Origin: Streptomyces spongiicola
GTDB taxonomy: Bacteria; Actinomycetota; Actinomycetes; Streptomycetales; Streptomycetaceae
Direction: 5' to 3'
DNA: 64,000 nt
Assembly (NCBI RefSeq): GCF_003122365.1
Contig: NZ_CP029254.1
Coordinates: 6,760,001 to 6,824,000, forward strand
The first letter of the stretch is position 1, and the number at the start of each line of letters is the position of its first letter. The position numbers and the translations under genes were made by a program. Shown in pieces: positions 51,547-58,436 of the stretch. The notes beneath the pieces were generated by a model. That model saw only the letters and a list, made by a program, of their open reading frames with translations, had not been told where the DNA came from and did no database searches.

Positions 51547-51882
51547 GTGGCAGCCGAACACACCACCCCGCACGTCGAGCCGGTCATCTCGCTCTCCACC
51601 GCCGGCCGGCGGGCGGAACTGGTCCTGAGCGGGGAGATCGGAGCCGCGGCCCTGCCGGAACTGGAGCAACGCGTCGACGCACCCGCGCTCGCCGGGACCA
51701 CCGAGTGGGTCGTGGACATGAGCGGCGTCACCCGCCTCGACCTCGCGTGCGCGTACGCGCTCCTGAGGGTGGCCACCCGGACCGAGAGACCCCCGGCCGT
51801 GACCGTCCGGGGCGCGCGGCGAGCCGTCCGGCGGACGCTGCACCACGCCGGGCTCACCGCGGTCGCCACGATCACCGAGTGA
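51547..51882 (+). CDS. STAS-domain protein (anti-sigma-factor-antagonist-like)
   Basis: The 111-residue protein has the STAS fold (AELVLSGEIGAAALPELEQR, EWVVDMSGVTRLDLACAYAL). In classical antagonists such as SpoIIAA the loop reads DSSG and the Ser is phosphorylated; here the equivalent loop is LDLAC, with no Ser or Thr, so control by phosphorylation is unlikely. GTG 51547 is preferred because GAAGGAG ends 6 bp before it; GTG 51520 is an alternative. No partner kinase is adjacent. Confidence 0.8.
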   Translation: MAAEHTTPHVEPVISLSTAGRRAELVLSGEIGAAALPELEQRVDAPALAGTTEWVVDMSGVTRLDLACAYALLRVATRTERPPAVTVRGARRAVRRTLHHAGLTAVATITE

Positions 51883-52228
51883 CGGCGGCCGCCGGGTGCC
51901 TGCCCCACGGCGGCCTCGCCGGTGCGCCGGCTCGTGGTCCCGTACCGGGTCCCGTACCGGGTCCCGTACCGGGTCCCGTACCGGACGGGCCGTCGTCCCG
52001 CACCGGTGCGGGACCACGGCCCGTGTCGACGGGGAGCGGATCAGGGCCGCGGGACCGCCCGGCCACGAGCCTCACGCTGCGCTGTCCCGTGGCGTTGCGG
52101 CGGGGCGGTTCAGCTCGGTGCTCACGCTGTCCCGTGGCCTTGCGGCAGGACGGCTCGGCCGGGCTTGGCGTTCCTCCGGAGGGGCCGTGCGCACACCGCG
52201 AGAGCCGTGGCCGCGGGACCGTCAGCGG
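51883..52228. repeat. Dodecamer array and 55-bp duplication
   Basis: GTCCCGTACCGG is repeated four times at 51937-51984. At about 52072-52160 a segment with CGCTGTCCCGTGGC and the following sequence is duplicated once, about 50 bp apart. No gene is visible. Confidence 0.75.
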
Positions 52229-52798
52229 TCACCTGTCCGGCGCGGGGTACGGGTCCCGCCGCCCGGCCGCCGGACCGCGTCCGGCCGCGGCCAGCAGGTG
52301 GTGGCGTGTCACACGGGCGCATTCGTGCCAGAAGGGCACAGCGGTCAGGTACGCGCCGAGTGCCGACAGGATTCCGAGGGAGACGTCCACACTGAGCCGT
52401 CCCTGCCTGGCCCAGTACACGTCCCGCAGATCGAGGAGCAGGGCGAACTCGTCGGCGATGAGAGCGGTTCCCGAACCGTAGGCGGCGGCGAGGGCCGGAT
52501 GGCCGACCGCGCGCTCGTCGCCGCGCACGGCGACGAGGCCGACGCACGCCAGGGTCCCGATCCCGAGGTTGTAGTGGTGGAAGTGGCGCCCGGCGGTGGT
52601 GATGTTCCCCCAGGGCAGCCATCCCCCGCGGATTCCATGGGTGATCAGCCGGACGGCACCCCATGTGGTGCCGAAGGAGATCCATGTCACGATCAGCGAC
52701 CTCTTGGTCGGAGTCAGATGCCGGTCCGCCGATTCCCGCCAGCGTGCGGCGAGCCCCTGCCGCGGCCGTTTCCCCCGGCTGGAGGCGTCACCGCCCAC
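52229..52798 (-). CDS. Conserved membrane protein of unknown function
   Basis: The protein of about 189 residues has three to four hydrophobic segments and a conserved streptomycete-type motif GRHFHHYNLGIGTLACVGL, followed by DEFALLLDLRDVYW. I do not recognise an enzymatic family. The start is uncertain: GTG 52798 is used because it limits overlap with the upstream gene to 11 bp, whereas ATG 52936 would add a Pro/Arg-rich extension overlapping it deeply. The C-terminal tail is Gly/Arg/Pro-rich. Confidence 0.65.
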   Translation of the reverse strand: MGGDASSRGKRPRQGLAARWRESADRHLTPTKRSLIVTWISFGTTWGAVRLITHGIRGGWLPWGNITTAGRHFHHYNLGIGTLACVGLVAVRGDERAVGHPALAAAYGSGTALIADEFALLLDLRDVYWARQGRLSVDVSLGILSALGAYLTAVPFWHECARVTRHHLLAAAGRGPAAGRRDPYPAPDR

Positions 52799-53159
52799 GG
52801 GTTCGGCGTTCCGGGTTCGGCGGTGCGGGGTCGGACTGCCCCTCCGTGGCCCCGGCCCCTCCTCCGGCACCCAGAGGGGCACCCAGTCCGGCGCCCGGTC
52901 CGGCACCCAGGCCGGCGCGGGCGCCGACGGGCCCACCGGCGCCGTCGGGCCCGTGTCGGAACGCCGACGCGACGGCGTTCATGCAGTCGCCGCAGTACTC
53001 GTCGCGGTCGTCGGCGGTCGTCGGCTGCCACCCGGCCGTCCGCCCGGCCGTCCCCCCGGCCATCCGGGCGCACAGGGCGTCGCCGTTGCGGTCGAGGGCG
53101 TGCCACAGGAGTGTGTTGCCGCTCTCCGCCTCTATTCGTTCAGCGCACATGCTGTACAT
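52788..53159 (-). CDS. Small cysteine-containing protein with Gly-Ala-rich tail
   Basis: The first 70 residues (MYSMCAERIEAESGNTLLWH, then NGDALCARMAG and DEYCGDCMNAVASAF) hold four Cys in a pattern that could bind zinc or an Fe-S cluster. The remainder is a low-complexity GAGAGLGAP-type tail. ATG 53159 gives the compact Cys domain; upstream sequence is Pro/Arg-rich. Similar short proteins occur in streptomycetes, but their function is unknown to me. Confidence 0.6.
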   Translation of the reverse strand: MYSMCAERIEAESGNTLLWHALDRNGDALCARMAGGTAGRTAGWQPTTADDRDEYCGDCMNAVASAFRHGPDGAGGPVGARAGLGAGPGAGLGAPLGAGGGAGATEGQSDPAPPNPERRTRGR

Positions 53160-53234
53160 GGGCCACCTCCGCCCCGGACTCCACCGGGGTCCGGGCTTCC
53201 ATGAGAGTCCCGGGCCGTTCCGGCCGCCACTCAA

Positions 53235-53532
53235 ACGCCATCGAACGGGTGAAGCGCACGCCCCGGCTGGTGCGGGGCTCCCGGCGGCGGCAGCAACTCA
53301 CCCGGCCGGCGGCCGGTTCGGCCTGCCGGGGCGGGAGCGCGCCGCGGGCGCGGCGCCCGCGCGGGTGGGGCGCCGCTCGGGCGGGGTGAACCGGCGGACT
53401 CCGCGGCGGCAGGTCCCGCGGTCTCCGCCCCGCCCGATCGGAGACCGCCCCCGCGACGGGCGTTTCAGCCGCCGATCGTCGGCGACCCGTCTGGGGACGG
53501 ACGAACATCCGCGAACGGAGGAGGCGTTCCAC
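53235..53532. other. Divergent intergenic region upstream of the WhiB-like gene
   Basis: About 300 bp without a gene, repeats or clear operator. It must contain the promoter of the whiB-like gene. Confidence 0.5.
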
Positions 53533-53808
53533 GTGGAGTACGAGAACTGGCGTCATGACGCGGCGTGCCGCGACGCGGACCCCGATCTCTTCTTCCCCAT
53601 CGGCAACAGCGGGCCCGCCCTGCTTCAGGTGGCCGAGGCCAAGGCCGTCTGCCGTCGGTGCCCGGTCCGCGAGCGGTGCCTCGAGTGGGCCATGGCCCAC
53701 GGCCAGGACTCCGGGGTGTGGGGCGGCCTCGGCGAGGACGAACGGCGCGCCCTGAAGCGCCGGACGGCACGTCGCGGCCGGGGTGCCGGGCACGGCTCCC
53801 CCTCGTAG
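53533..53808 (+). CDS. WhiB-like transcriptional regulator
   Basis: The 91-residue Wbl protein has the four cluster cysteines 12, 40, 43 and 49 (AAC, then AVCRRCPVRERC), the GVWGG turn at 61-65, and a basic C-terminus (RALKRRTARRGRG). The [4Fe-4S] cluster makes these proteins sensitive to O2 and NO, and they act by contacting region 4 of the primary sigma factor. GTG 53533 is preceded by GGAGGAGG. I cannot say which Wbl class it is. A strong hairpin overlaps its stop codon. Confidence 0.92.
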   Translation: MEYENWRHDAACRDADPDLFFPIGNSGPALLQVAEAKAVCRRCPVRERCLEWAMAHGQDSGVWGGLGEDERRALKRRTARRGRGAGHGSPS

Positions 53809-53825
53809 CCGTGCCCGGCACCCCG
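53779..53825. terminator. 19-bp stem hairpin overlapping the whiB-like stop
   Basis: CGGGGTGCCGGGCACGGCT pairs perfectly with the complementary 19 bases at 53807-53825 around a 9-base loop. The TAG stop (53806-53808) lies at the loop/stem border, so the last codons of the gene form the 5' arm. Confidence 0.8.
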
Positions 53826-54265
53826 GGCCCCGCCCGGTACGGACGCGGCCGCAGAAGGCGGTACGGCCGTGGTCATGAGGTCCGCCGGCGTCCGGACGGC
53901 ACATGGCTCGTGCCGCGTGGTCGTGTCCCGCGTCGTGCAACACCGTTGCGTTCGGCGGGACGCCATCTGCCGCGTCAGGCGGCGTCCGCCCGGTCGCGCC
54001 GCCCGGCACGGCCGGCCCGGTGAATCGCCGCGTTGCCGGAGCCATCCGAGTACGTCCGGTACGAGGGTGATCCGCCGCCTCGCGATCGCGCGCACCGGAC
54101 GCCGCAGGCCCCGCCCTGCGGGCGGCCGGCCCGGCGGTCGCACGATTCCCGCCAAGCCGTCGTCGATCATCACGTACGGTGCGGTCACGAGGGCGTTCAG
54201 ATGCGTCGTCACGAACGATCATGGATATCCCCGCTTCGTGCCCGCGGGCATCCGGTAGGACTCTG
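53826..54265. other. Gap with transposase relic
   Basis: Apart from the relic at 54100-54212, nothing is recognisable. The segment 54150-54250 is lower in GC than its surroundings, consistent with foreign origin. Confidence 0.5.
54100..54212 (-). pseudogene. 5' remnant of an IS982-like transposase gene
   Basis: From GTG 54212 the minus strand reads VTTHLNALVTAPYVMIDDGL and then RPPGRPP. This resembles the N-terminus of streptomycete IS982-family transposases (MTTxLDALxTALYVKIDD ... GRPPxLSDAEL). Similarity ends after about 35 codons, and the DDE catalytic part is gone. The family call is from memory. Confidence 0.45.
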
Positions 54266-54961
54266 CTAGGTCTCCGGGTGGCCGGGCGGGTCGAGCCGGG
54301 CGGTCGGGAGGACGAGCACGGCCGCCAGCAGGACGACGGGCAGCAGGGGTGCCGCCGTTCTCGCCGTGCCGACGGCGAGCGCGCCGAGCGCGGCGCCTGC
54401 CGGGATCGCGAGGAGCAGGGCGGCCCTGCTCCAGTCCGGCCTTCGGCGCGCCAGGACATCGGTCAGCACGGCCGTGAGCAGTCCCGTCATGTACGTGGTG
54501 GAGACGCCCGGCGGCGCGGTGGCGCGGATCGTCGCGCTCTGGCATCCCATCGCCAGGGCGGCGGCCCCCAGAAGGACGGTCCGCAGCGCTGCGGGAGGGC
54601 TGCCGTCCGCCGCGAACCAGCCAGCCAGCACACCGCACAGCAGCAGCATCTCGCCGCCGAGCAGACCTCGCAGGGCGGGCCGGCTCTCCCGTTCACGGCG
54701 CTCGCGGTACCGGGCGCCGAGCAGTACGCCCGCGATGTAACCGGTGAGGGCGACGACGGAGTTCGCCGCCAGCCAGGGGTCGGAACCGCCTACCGCGATC
54801 CCGACGAGGGCGAGATTGGCCGTCATCACACTGACGAACACTCCGCCGAGGGCCAGGAAGCTGATCGCGTTCAGGGACCCCGCCAGCAGCGTCAGCAGCA
54901 GAAAGGGGGCCCGGGGCCGCGGACCTCCACGACCGGCCCGCGACGGCGCGGACGCCTCCAT
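54266..54961 (-). CDS. YoaK/DUF1275 family membrane protein
   Basis: The 231-residue protein has six to seven hydrophobic segments and the DUF1275 pattern: AGSLNAISFLALGGVFVSVM followed by TANLALVG, GYIAGVLLGARY, LAMGCQSATIRATA and STTYMTGLLTAVLTDV. The family is thought to comprise small membrane transport-like proteins, function unknown. ATG 54961 is supported by GGGAGG upstream. It is monocistronic. Confidence 0.88.
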   Translation of the reverse strand: MEASAPSRAGRGGPRPRAPFLLLTLLAGSLNAISFLALGGVFVSVMTANLALVGIAVGGSDPWLAANSVVALTGYIAGVLLGARYRERRERESRPALRGLLGGEMLLLCGVLAGWFAADGSPPAALRTVLLGAAALAMGCQSATIRATAPPGVSTTYMTGLLTAVLTDVLARRRPDWSRAALLLAIPAGAALGALAVGTARTAAPLLPVVLLAAVLVLPTARLDPPGHPET

Positions 54962-55546
54962 CAGGGCACCTCCCTGGGCATCACCCGGTGGCGTGCGGAC
55001 GCGGACCGGGCGCCGGCCCGCCCGCGGCCGGCCCGACGAGCCTAAGGGTTGTACCGCCGTCCCCAGTGGATCAGCGCGCGACCGACGGCAGCTGCTCGTA
55101 GCCGGTCGTCTGCCGTTTGCCGTTTGCCGCAGGTCGTCGGGCGTCGGGCGTCGGGCGTCGGACATCGGGTGCCGGGTGTCTGCCGCAGGTCGTCGGGCAT
55201 CGGTTGCGGCGCGCACGCCGCCGTGGATGCTCGGCGTCCACCGGGGCGCGGCCCGCCCGCGTGGCGCATCCGCCGGAGGGCGGCCGATCGGCGCACCTCC
55301 GCGCCGGGGAGCGCAGGGCCCTCCGGTGGCCTCCGCGCCCCCGGCGGGTCGCCCGGCCAACACCGCACGTCGGTAACCGCCTTGCCGGGCCGGGCCGCAC
55401 TTTACGCGCGTCCTGCTGCGTTGACACAAAGCTGTCGGCGTCGCTGCATCAAGCTGACAGCCATCCGCCCGATGTGGGTGCCCCCGCCCTGGCAGGGTCG
55501 CACATGGCGAACATCCCCCACTGGTAAGCCACAACAGGGAGCACAC
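54962..55546. repeat. Divergent gap with GTCGGGC repeats, upstream of the RiPP cluster
   Basis: Around 55108-55205 short units (GCCGTTT, CGTCGGG, GCCGCAGGTCGTCGGGC) are repeated; the last occurs twice. From about 55395 to 55480 GC is lower and a CTTT/CTGCGTTGACACAAAG-like segment could hold the promoter of the secreted-protein gene. No gene or precursor peptide is visible. Confidence 0.5.
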
Positions 55547-55852
55547 ATGGACCTGACGTCACTTGCGAAGAGACCGCTCCGCGCCGCCCGGGCCGGCGTC
55601 GTCGCCGGACTCGCGACCGTCGCGCTGATGACGACCGCCGGTACCGCCGCCGCCGCGCCCGCCGCGCCCGCCTCGCACACCACCGACGCCGCCGCCACGA
55701 TCGGAGCGGGCGCCGGGCGGCTTCCGGCGGGACTCCCCACCCCGCAGCAGGCCCCCGGGATCCTCTGCGGCCAGGTCGAGACCGCGGCCCGCGGCGGTGC
55801 CGTTCCCGCGGAGGTCCTCGCGCTCTGCAAGCGCGTCAACGGCTGGGACTAG
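55547..55852 (+). CDS. Secreted small protein upstream of the SARP gene
   Basis: The 101-residue protein has an Arg/Lys-rich start and a hydrophobic signal (VVAGLATVALMTTAGTAAAA) with likely cleavage after AAAA. The mature part of about 65 residues ends in ILCGQVETAARGGAVPAEVL and ALCKRVNGWD, with two Cys that may form a disulfide. ATG 55547 follows AGGGAG. It ends 14 bp before the SARP gene, so co-transcription is likely. It does not look like a TOMM precursor because the C-terminus lacks a Cys/Ser/Thr-rich core. Function unknown. Confidence 0.75.
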   Translation: MDLTSLAKRPLRAARAGVVAGLATVALMTTAGTAAAAPAAPASHTTDAAATIGAGAGRLPAGLPTPQQAPGILCGQVETAARGGAVPAEVLALCKRVNGWD

Positions 55853-55866
55853 GCGGGCGTGCCGCG

Positions 55867-58431
55867 ATGCGGTTTCAGCTGCTGGGACCGTTGAGCATCA
55901 CCGACGGTGCCGACAGCGTGGTCCTCCCGCCCTCAAAACCGACCGTTCTCCTCGCCTCCCTGCTGCTGCACGCCAACAGCGTCGTCTCCGTCGAGTACCT
56001 CCAGCGCACCATGTGGGGCGAGGAGCAGCCCGCGACCGCCAGAGCGGCACTCCAGACCTGTGTGCTGCGGCTGCGGCGGCTGTTCGTGAAGCACGGCGTG
56101 ACCGGCGCGCCGATCGAGGCCGTACCCGGCGGCTACCGCATATGCGCGGGGGCGGACTCCCTCGACCTGATCGGCTTCCGGGAGCGGCTGCGCCTTGCCG
56201 CGACGTACCCGCACGAACCGGAGAAGGAACTGCACACCCTGGAGGACGCACTGTCGCTGTGGCAGGGGCCGCTGCTGGCGAACGTCCGCTCCGACGTGCT
56301 GCTGCGCGACGAGGTGCCCCGGCTCGCGGAGGAGCGGCTGCGCACCGTCGAGAAGGTCTGCGATCTGCAACTCGCCCTGGGACGCTGCGGCGAGGCCCTG
56401 GTCACCCTCTGGGGTGCCACCCGCGCCCATCCGGGCCACGAGCGCTTCCGCGAGCAGCTGATCGAGGCGCTGTACCGGAGTGGACGGCAGGCGGAGGCGC
56501 TGGCGGAGTACCGGAGGGTCAAGGCGTACCTACGGGCCGAGCTGGGTGTCGACCCGTCCTTGGCGCTGCGGGAACTTGAACTGGCCATCCTGCGCGGCGA
56601 CGACCTCGGTCGCGCCGCTCCCGCCGGCACCGCGGCTGCCCCGTCGCGGCCGCGGCTCGCGGTGGCGTCCGGCCGAGCGGAGGAGCGGCCGTCACTCACG
56701 GCGGGTGCGGTGGGTGCGGTGGGTGCGGTGGGTGCGGCGGGCTCGGCGGCGGTGGGGCCGGTGCCGGATGCCCTCGCGGAGCGGCCGATCGCGGGCCCGC
56801 CGCCCGAAGCGGTGCCGGGCCGGCGACCGGCCTGCGCCCCGGCCGACCCCGTACGGCACGCGGCCGCGCCGGTGCCGCTCAGGGATCCCGTCGGTCCGGG
56901 GGCGCCCGCCGGTGGAACCCCCGGTGCCGGGGAGCCCGTCCGGGAGGCCCCGCAGGCCCCGCAGGCCCCGCAGGCCCCGGTGCCCGGCACACCGGCCGCC
57001 GACCTCCCGGCCGGCGGCGGCGAGGACTTCCCCGCCACCGGCGGCCTCGAAGTGCCCGGCGCCGACGGGCCGTTGGGTCTCGAGGCCGGGGCAGGTGCCG
57101 TGGCCTTCGCCGGGCCGGTGGCCGGCCCATCCACCACCCCCGCCGGTGCGCCCGCCACCTCCGCCGGTACGCCCCCGCCCGCGGGGGCCCTGGACGGTAC
57201 GCGCCCGGTGGCGGTTCCGGCAGGTGCCGGGGCGGCCTCGCCTGCGCAGGCCCGGGGCGCGTCCGCGGCCGGTGGACCCGTGGCGCACGGCAGCGGTGCC
57301 GGGCTCGTCGTCCCCGTCCCCCTCGTACCGGGGTTCTCCGGCCGGGCCTCCGAGACCGCCGCCCTGACCCGGCGACTCACCGCCCGGGAGGGGCACGACG
57401 CCGCGACCGTGGTGGTGTCCGGGGCGCCCGGGACGGGCAAGACCGCGCTCGCCCGCCAGGCGGCCCACCTGGCGGCGGACGGTTTCCCCGGCGGCCGGTA
57501 CCTCGTCCGGATGGTCCGCCCCGACGGGCGGCCCCTCACCGCGGGCGAGGTCGCGGCGGCCGTGACGGCGGCGCTGGGAGAGCCGGACGCCCGCGGCCGG
57601 GTCCTGCTCGTCCTCGACGACGTGCTCGACGCCGACCAGGTCCTGCCCCTGCTGCACACGCGCCCCGACGCCTCCGCCCTCGTCACCAGCAGGAGGGGCC
57701 TGGCCGGGCTGATCGCCGCGCATGGCGGCTGGGTCCAGCGCCTCGGCCCGCTCGCCGAGCGCGAGTCGTACGACCTGCTGCACACGGCACTCGGCGCCGA
57801 ACGGGTCGGCGCGGAGCCCGGCGCCGCCCGGACGCTGGCCGAGGTCTGCTGCCACCATCCGCTCGCGCTGCGGATCGTGACGGCGCGTCTGCTCACCCGC
57901 CCGGCGCTGCGACTCGCCGACTGCGCCGGGTGGCTGGCCGAGGACCCGCTGGCCCGGCTCTCCCTGCCCGGCTCGCCGCACATGTCCCTCCGCCGGGTGC
58001 TGGACGAGGCCCTCGGCCGCCTCGACCGAGCATCGGCACAAGCCTTCCTGCGCGTCGCCGCGGGGACGCCGGGGGTGCTGCACACCTCCGACGGCGCCGC
58101 CCTGCTCGGTCTGCCGCCGCCCGAGACCGAGGACCTCCTCGAACGACTGGCGGACGCGGGGCTGCTCGAAGAGGGCCCGCCGGGCCCGTACCGCATGCAC
58201 GACTTCCTGCGCCTCTACGCACGAGGCGGCCACTCCCCGCCCGACTCCCCGTCGACCCTCCCGACCGCCCCGACCGCCCCGACTGGCCCCCCGCCGACCC
58301 CGCCGACCCCGTCGACCCCGTCGACCCCGTCGACCGTCGTCCCGCCCACCTCCCCGGCGAACTCCGCATCGAGTTCCGCGACGACCTCCTCGACCGTCAT
58401 CCCGCCCGACCGTCCCGAACAGAAGGTGTGA
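55867..58431 (+). CDS. SARP-type regulator with NB-ARC ATPase domain
   Basis: The 854-residue regulator has an OmpR-like winged helix (residues 1-95, MRFQLLGPLSITDGADSVVL), a bacterial transcriptional activation domain (98-245), an Ala/Gly/Pro linker of about 200 residues full of small repeats, and an NB-ARC/STAND ATPase. Walker A is GAPGTGKT (519-526) and Walker B VLLVLDDVLDAD (about 578-589). The C-terminus lacks the TPR sensor of AfsR and ends in a repeat-encoded Pro-Thr-Ser tail. SARPs switch on antibiotic clusters, so this is the probable cluster activator. Its stop is 5 bp before the next gene. Confidence 0.9.
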   Translation: MRFQLLGPLSITDGADSVVLPPSKPTVLLASLLLHANSVVSVEYLQRTMWGEEQPATARAALQTCVLRLRRLFVKHGVTGAPIEAVPGGYRICAGADSLDLIGFRERLRLAATYPHEPEKELHTLEDALSLWQGPLLANVRSDVLLRDEVPRLAEERLRTVEKVCDLQLALGRCGEALVTLWGATRAHPGHERFREQLIEALYRSGRQAEALAEYRRVKAYLRAELGVDPSLALRELELAILRGDDLGRAAPAGTAAAPSRPRLAVASGRAEERPSLTAGAVGAVGAVGAAGSAAVGPVPDALAERPIAGPPPEAVPGRRPACAPADPVRHAAAPVPLRDPVGPGAPAGGTPGAGEPVREAPQAPQAPQAPVPGTPAADLPAGGGEDFPATGGLEVPGADGPLGLEAGAGAVAFAGPVAGPSTTPAGAPATSAGTPPPAGALDGTRPVAVPAGAGAASPAQARGASAAGGPVAHGSGAGLVVPVPLVPGFSGRASETAALTRRLTAREGHDAATVVVSGAPGTGKTALARQAAHLAADGFPGGRYLVRMVRPDGRPLTAGEVAAAVTAALGEPDARGRVLLVLDDVLDADQVLPLLHTRPDASALVTSRRGLAGLIAAHGGWVQRLGPLAERESYDLLHTALGAERVGAEPGAARTLAEVCCHHPLALRIVTARLLTRPALRLADCAGWLAEDPLARLSLPGSPHMSLRRVLDEALGRLDRASAQAFLRVAAGTPGVLHTSDGAALLGLPPPETEDLLERLADAGLLEEGPPGPYRMHDFLRLYARGGHSPPDSPSTLPTAPTAPTGPPPTPPTPSTPSTPSTVVPPTSPANSASSSATTSSTVIPPDRPEQKV
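58255..58345 (+). repeat. Nonamer array in the 3' end of the SARP gene
   Basis: Imperfect CCGACCCCG/TCGACCCCG nonamers recur about nine times and encode a Pro-Thr-Ala/Ser tail. A related GGTGCGGTG array at about 56703-56740 encodes Gly-Ala-Val repeats in the linker. Confidence 0.85.
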
Positions 58432-58436
58432 CCGCC

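Noticed and set aside
54266..55546. 426-residue form of the DUF1275 protein
   Set aside because: The upstream 195 residues are Pro/Arg/Thr repeat sequence from the GTCGGGC array; ATG 54961 has a ribosome site and the family N-terminus.
55547..55852. The secreted small protein as the TOMM precursor peptide
   Set aside because: It has a Sec-type signal and no C-terminal Cys/Ser/Thr-rich core; leader peptides for YcaO enzymes are not secreted this way.
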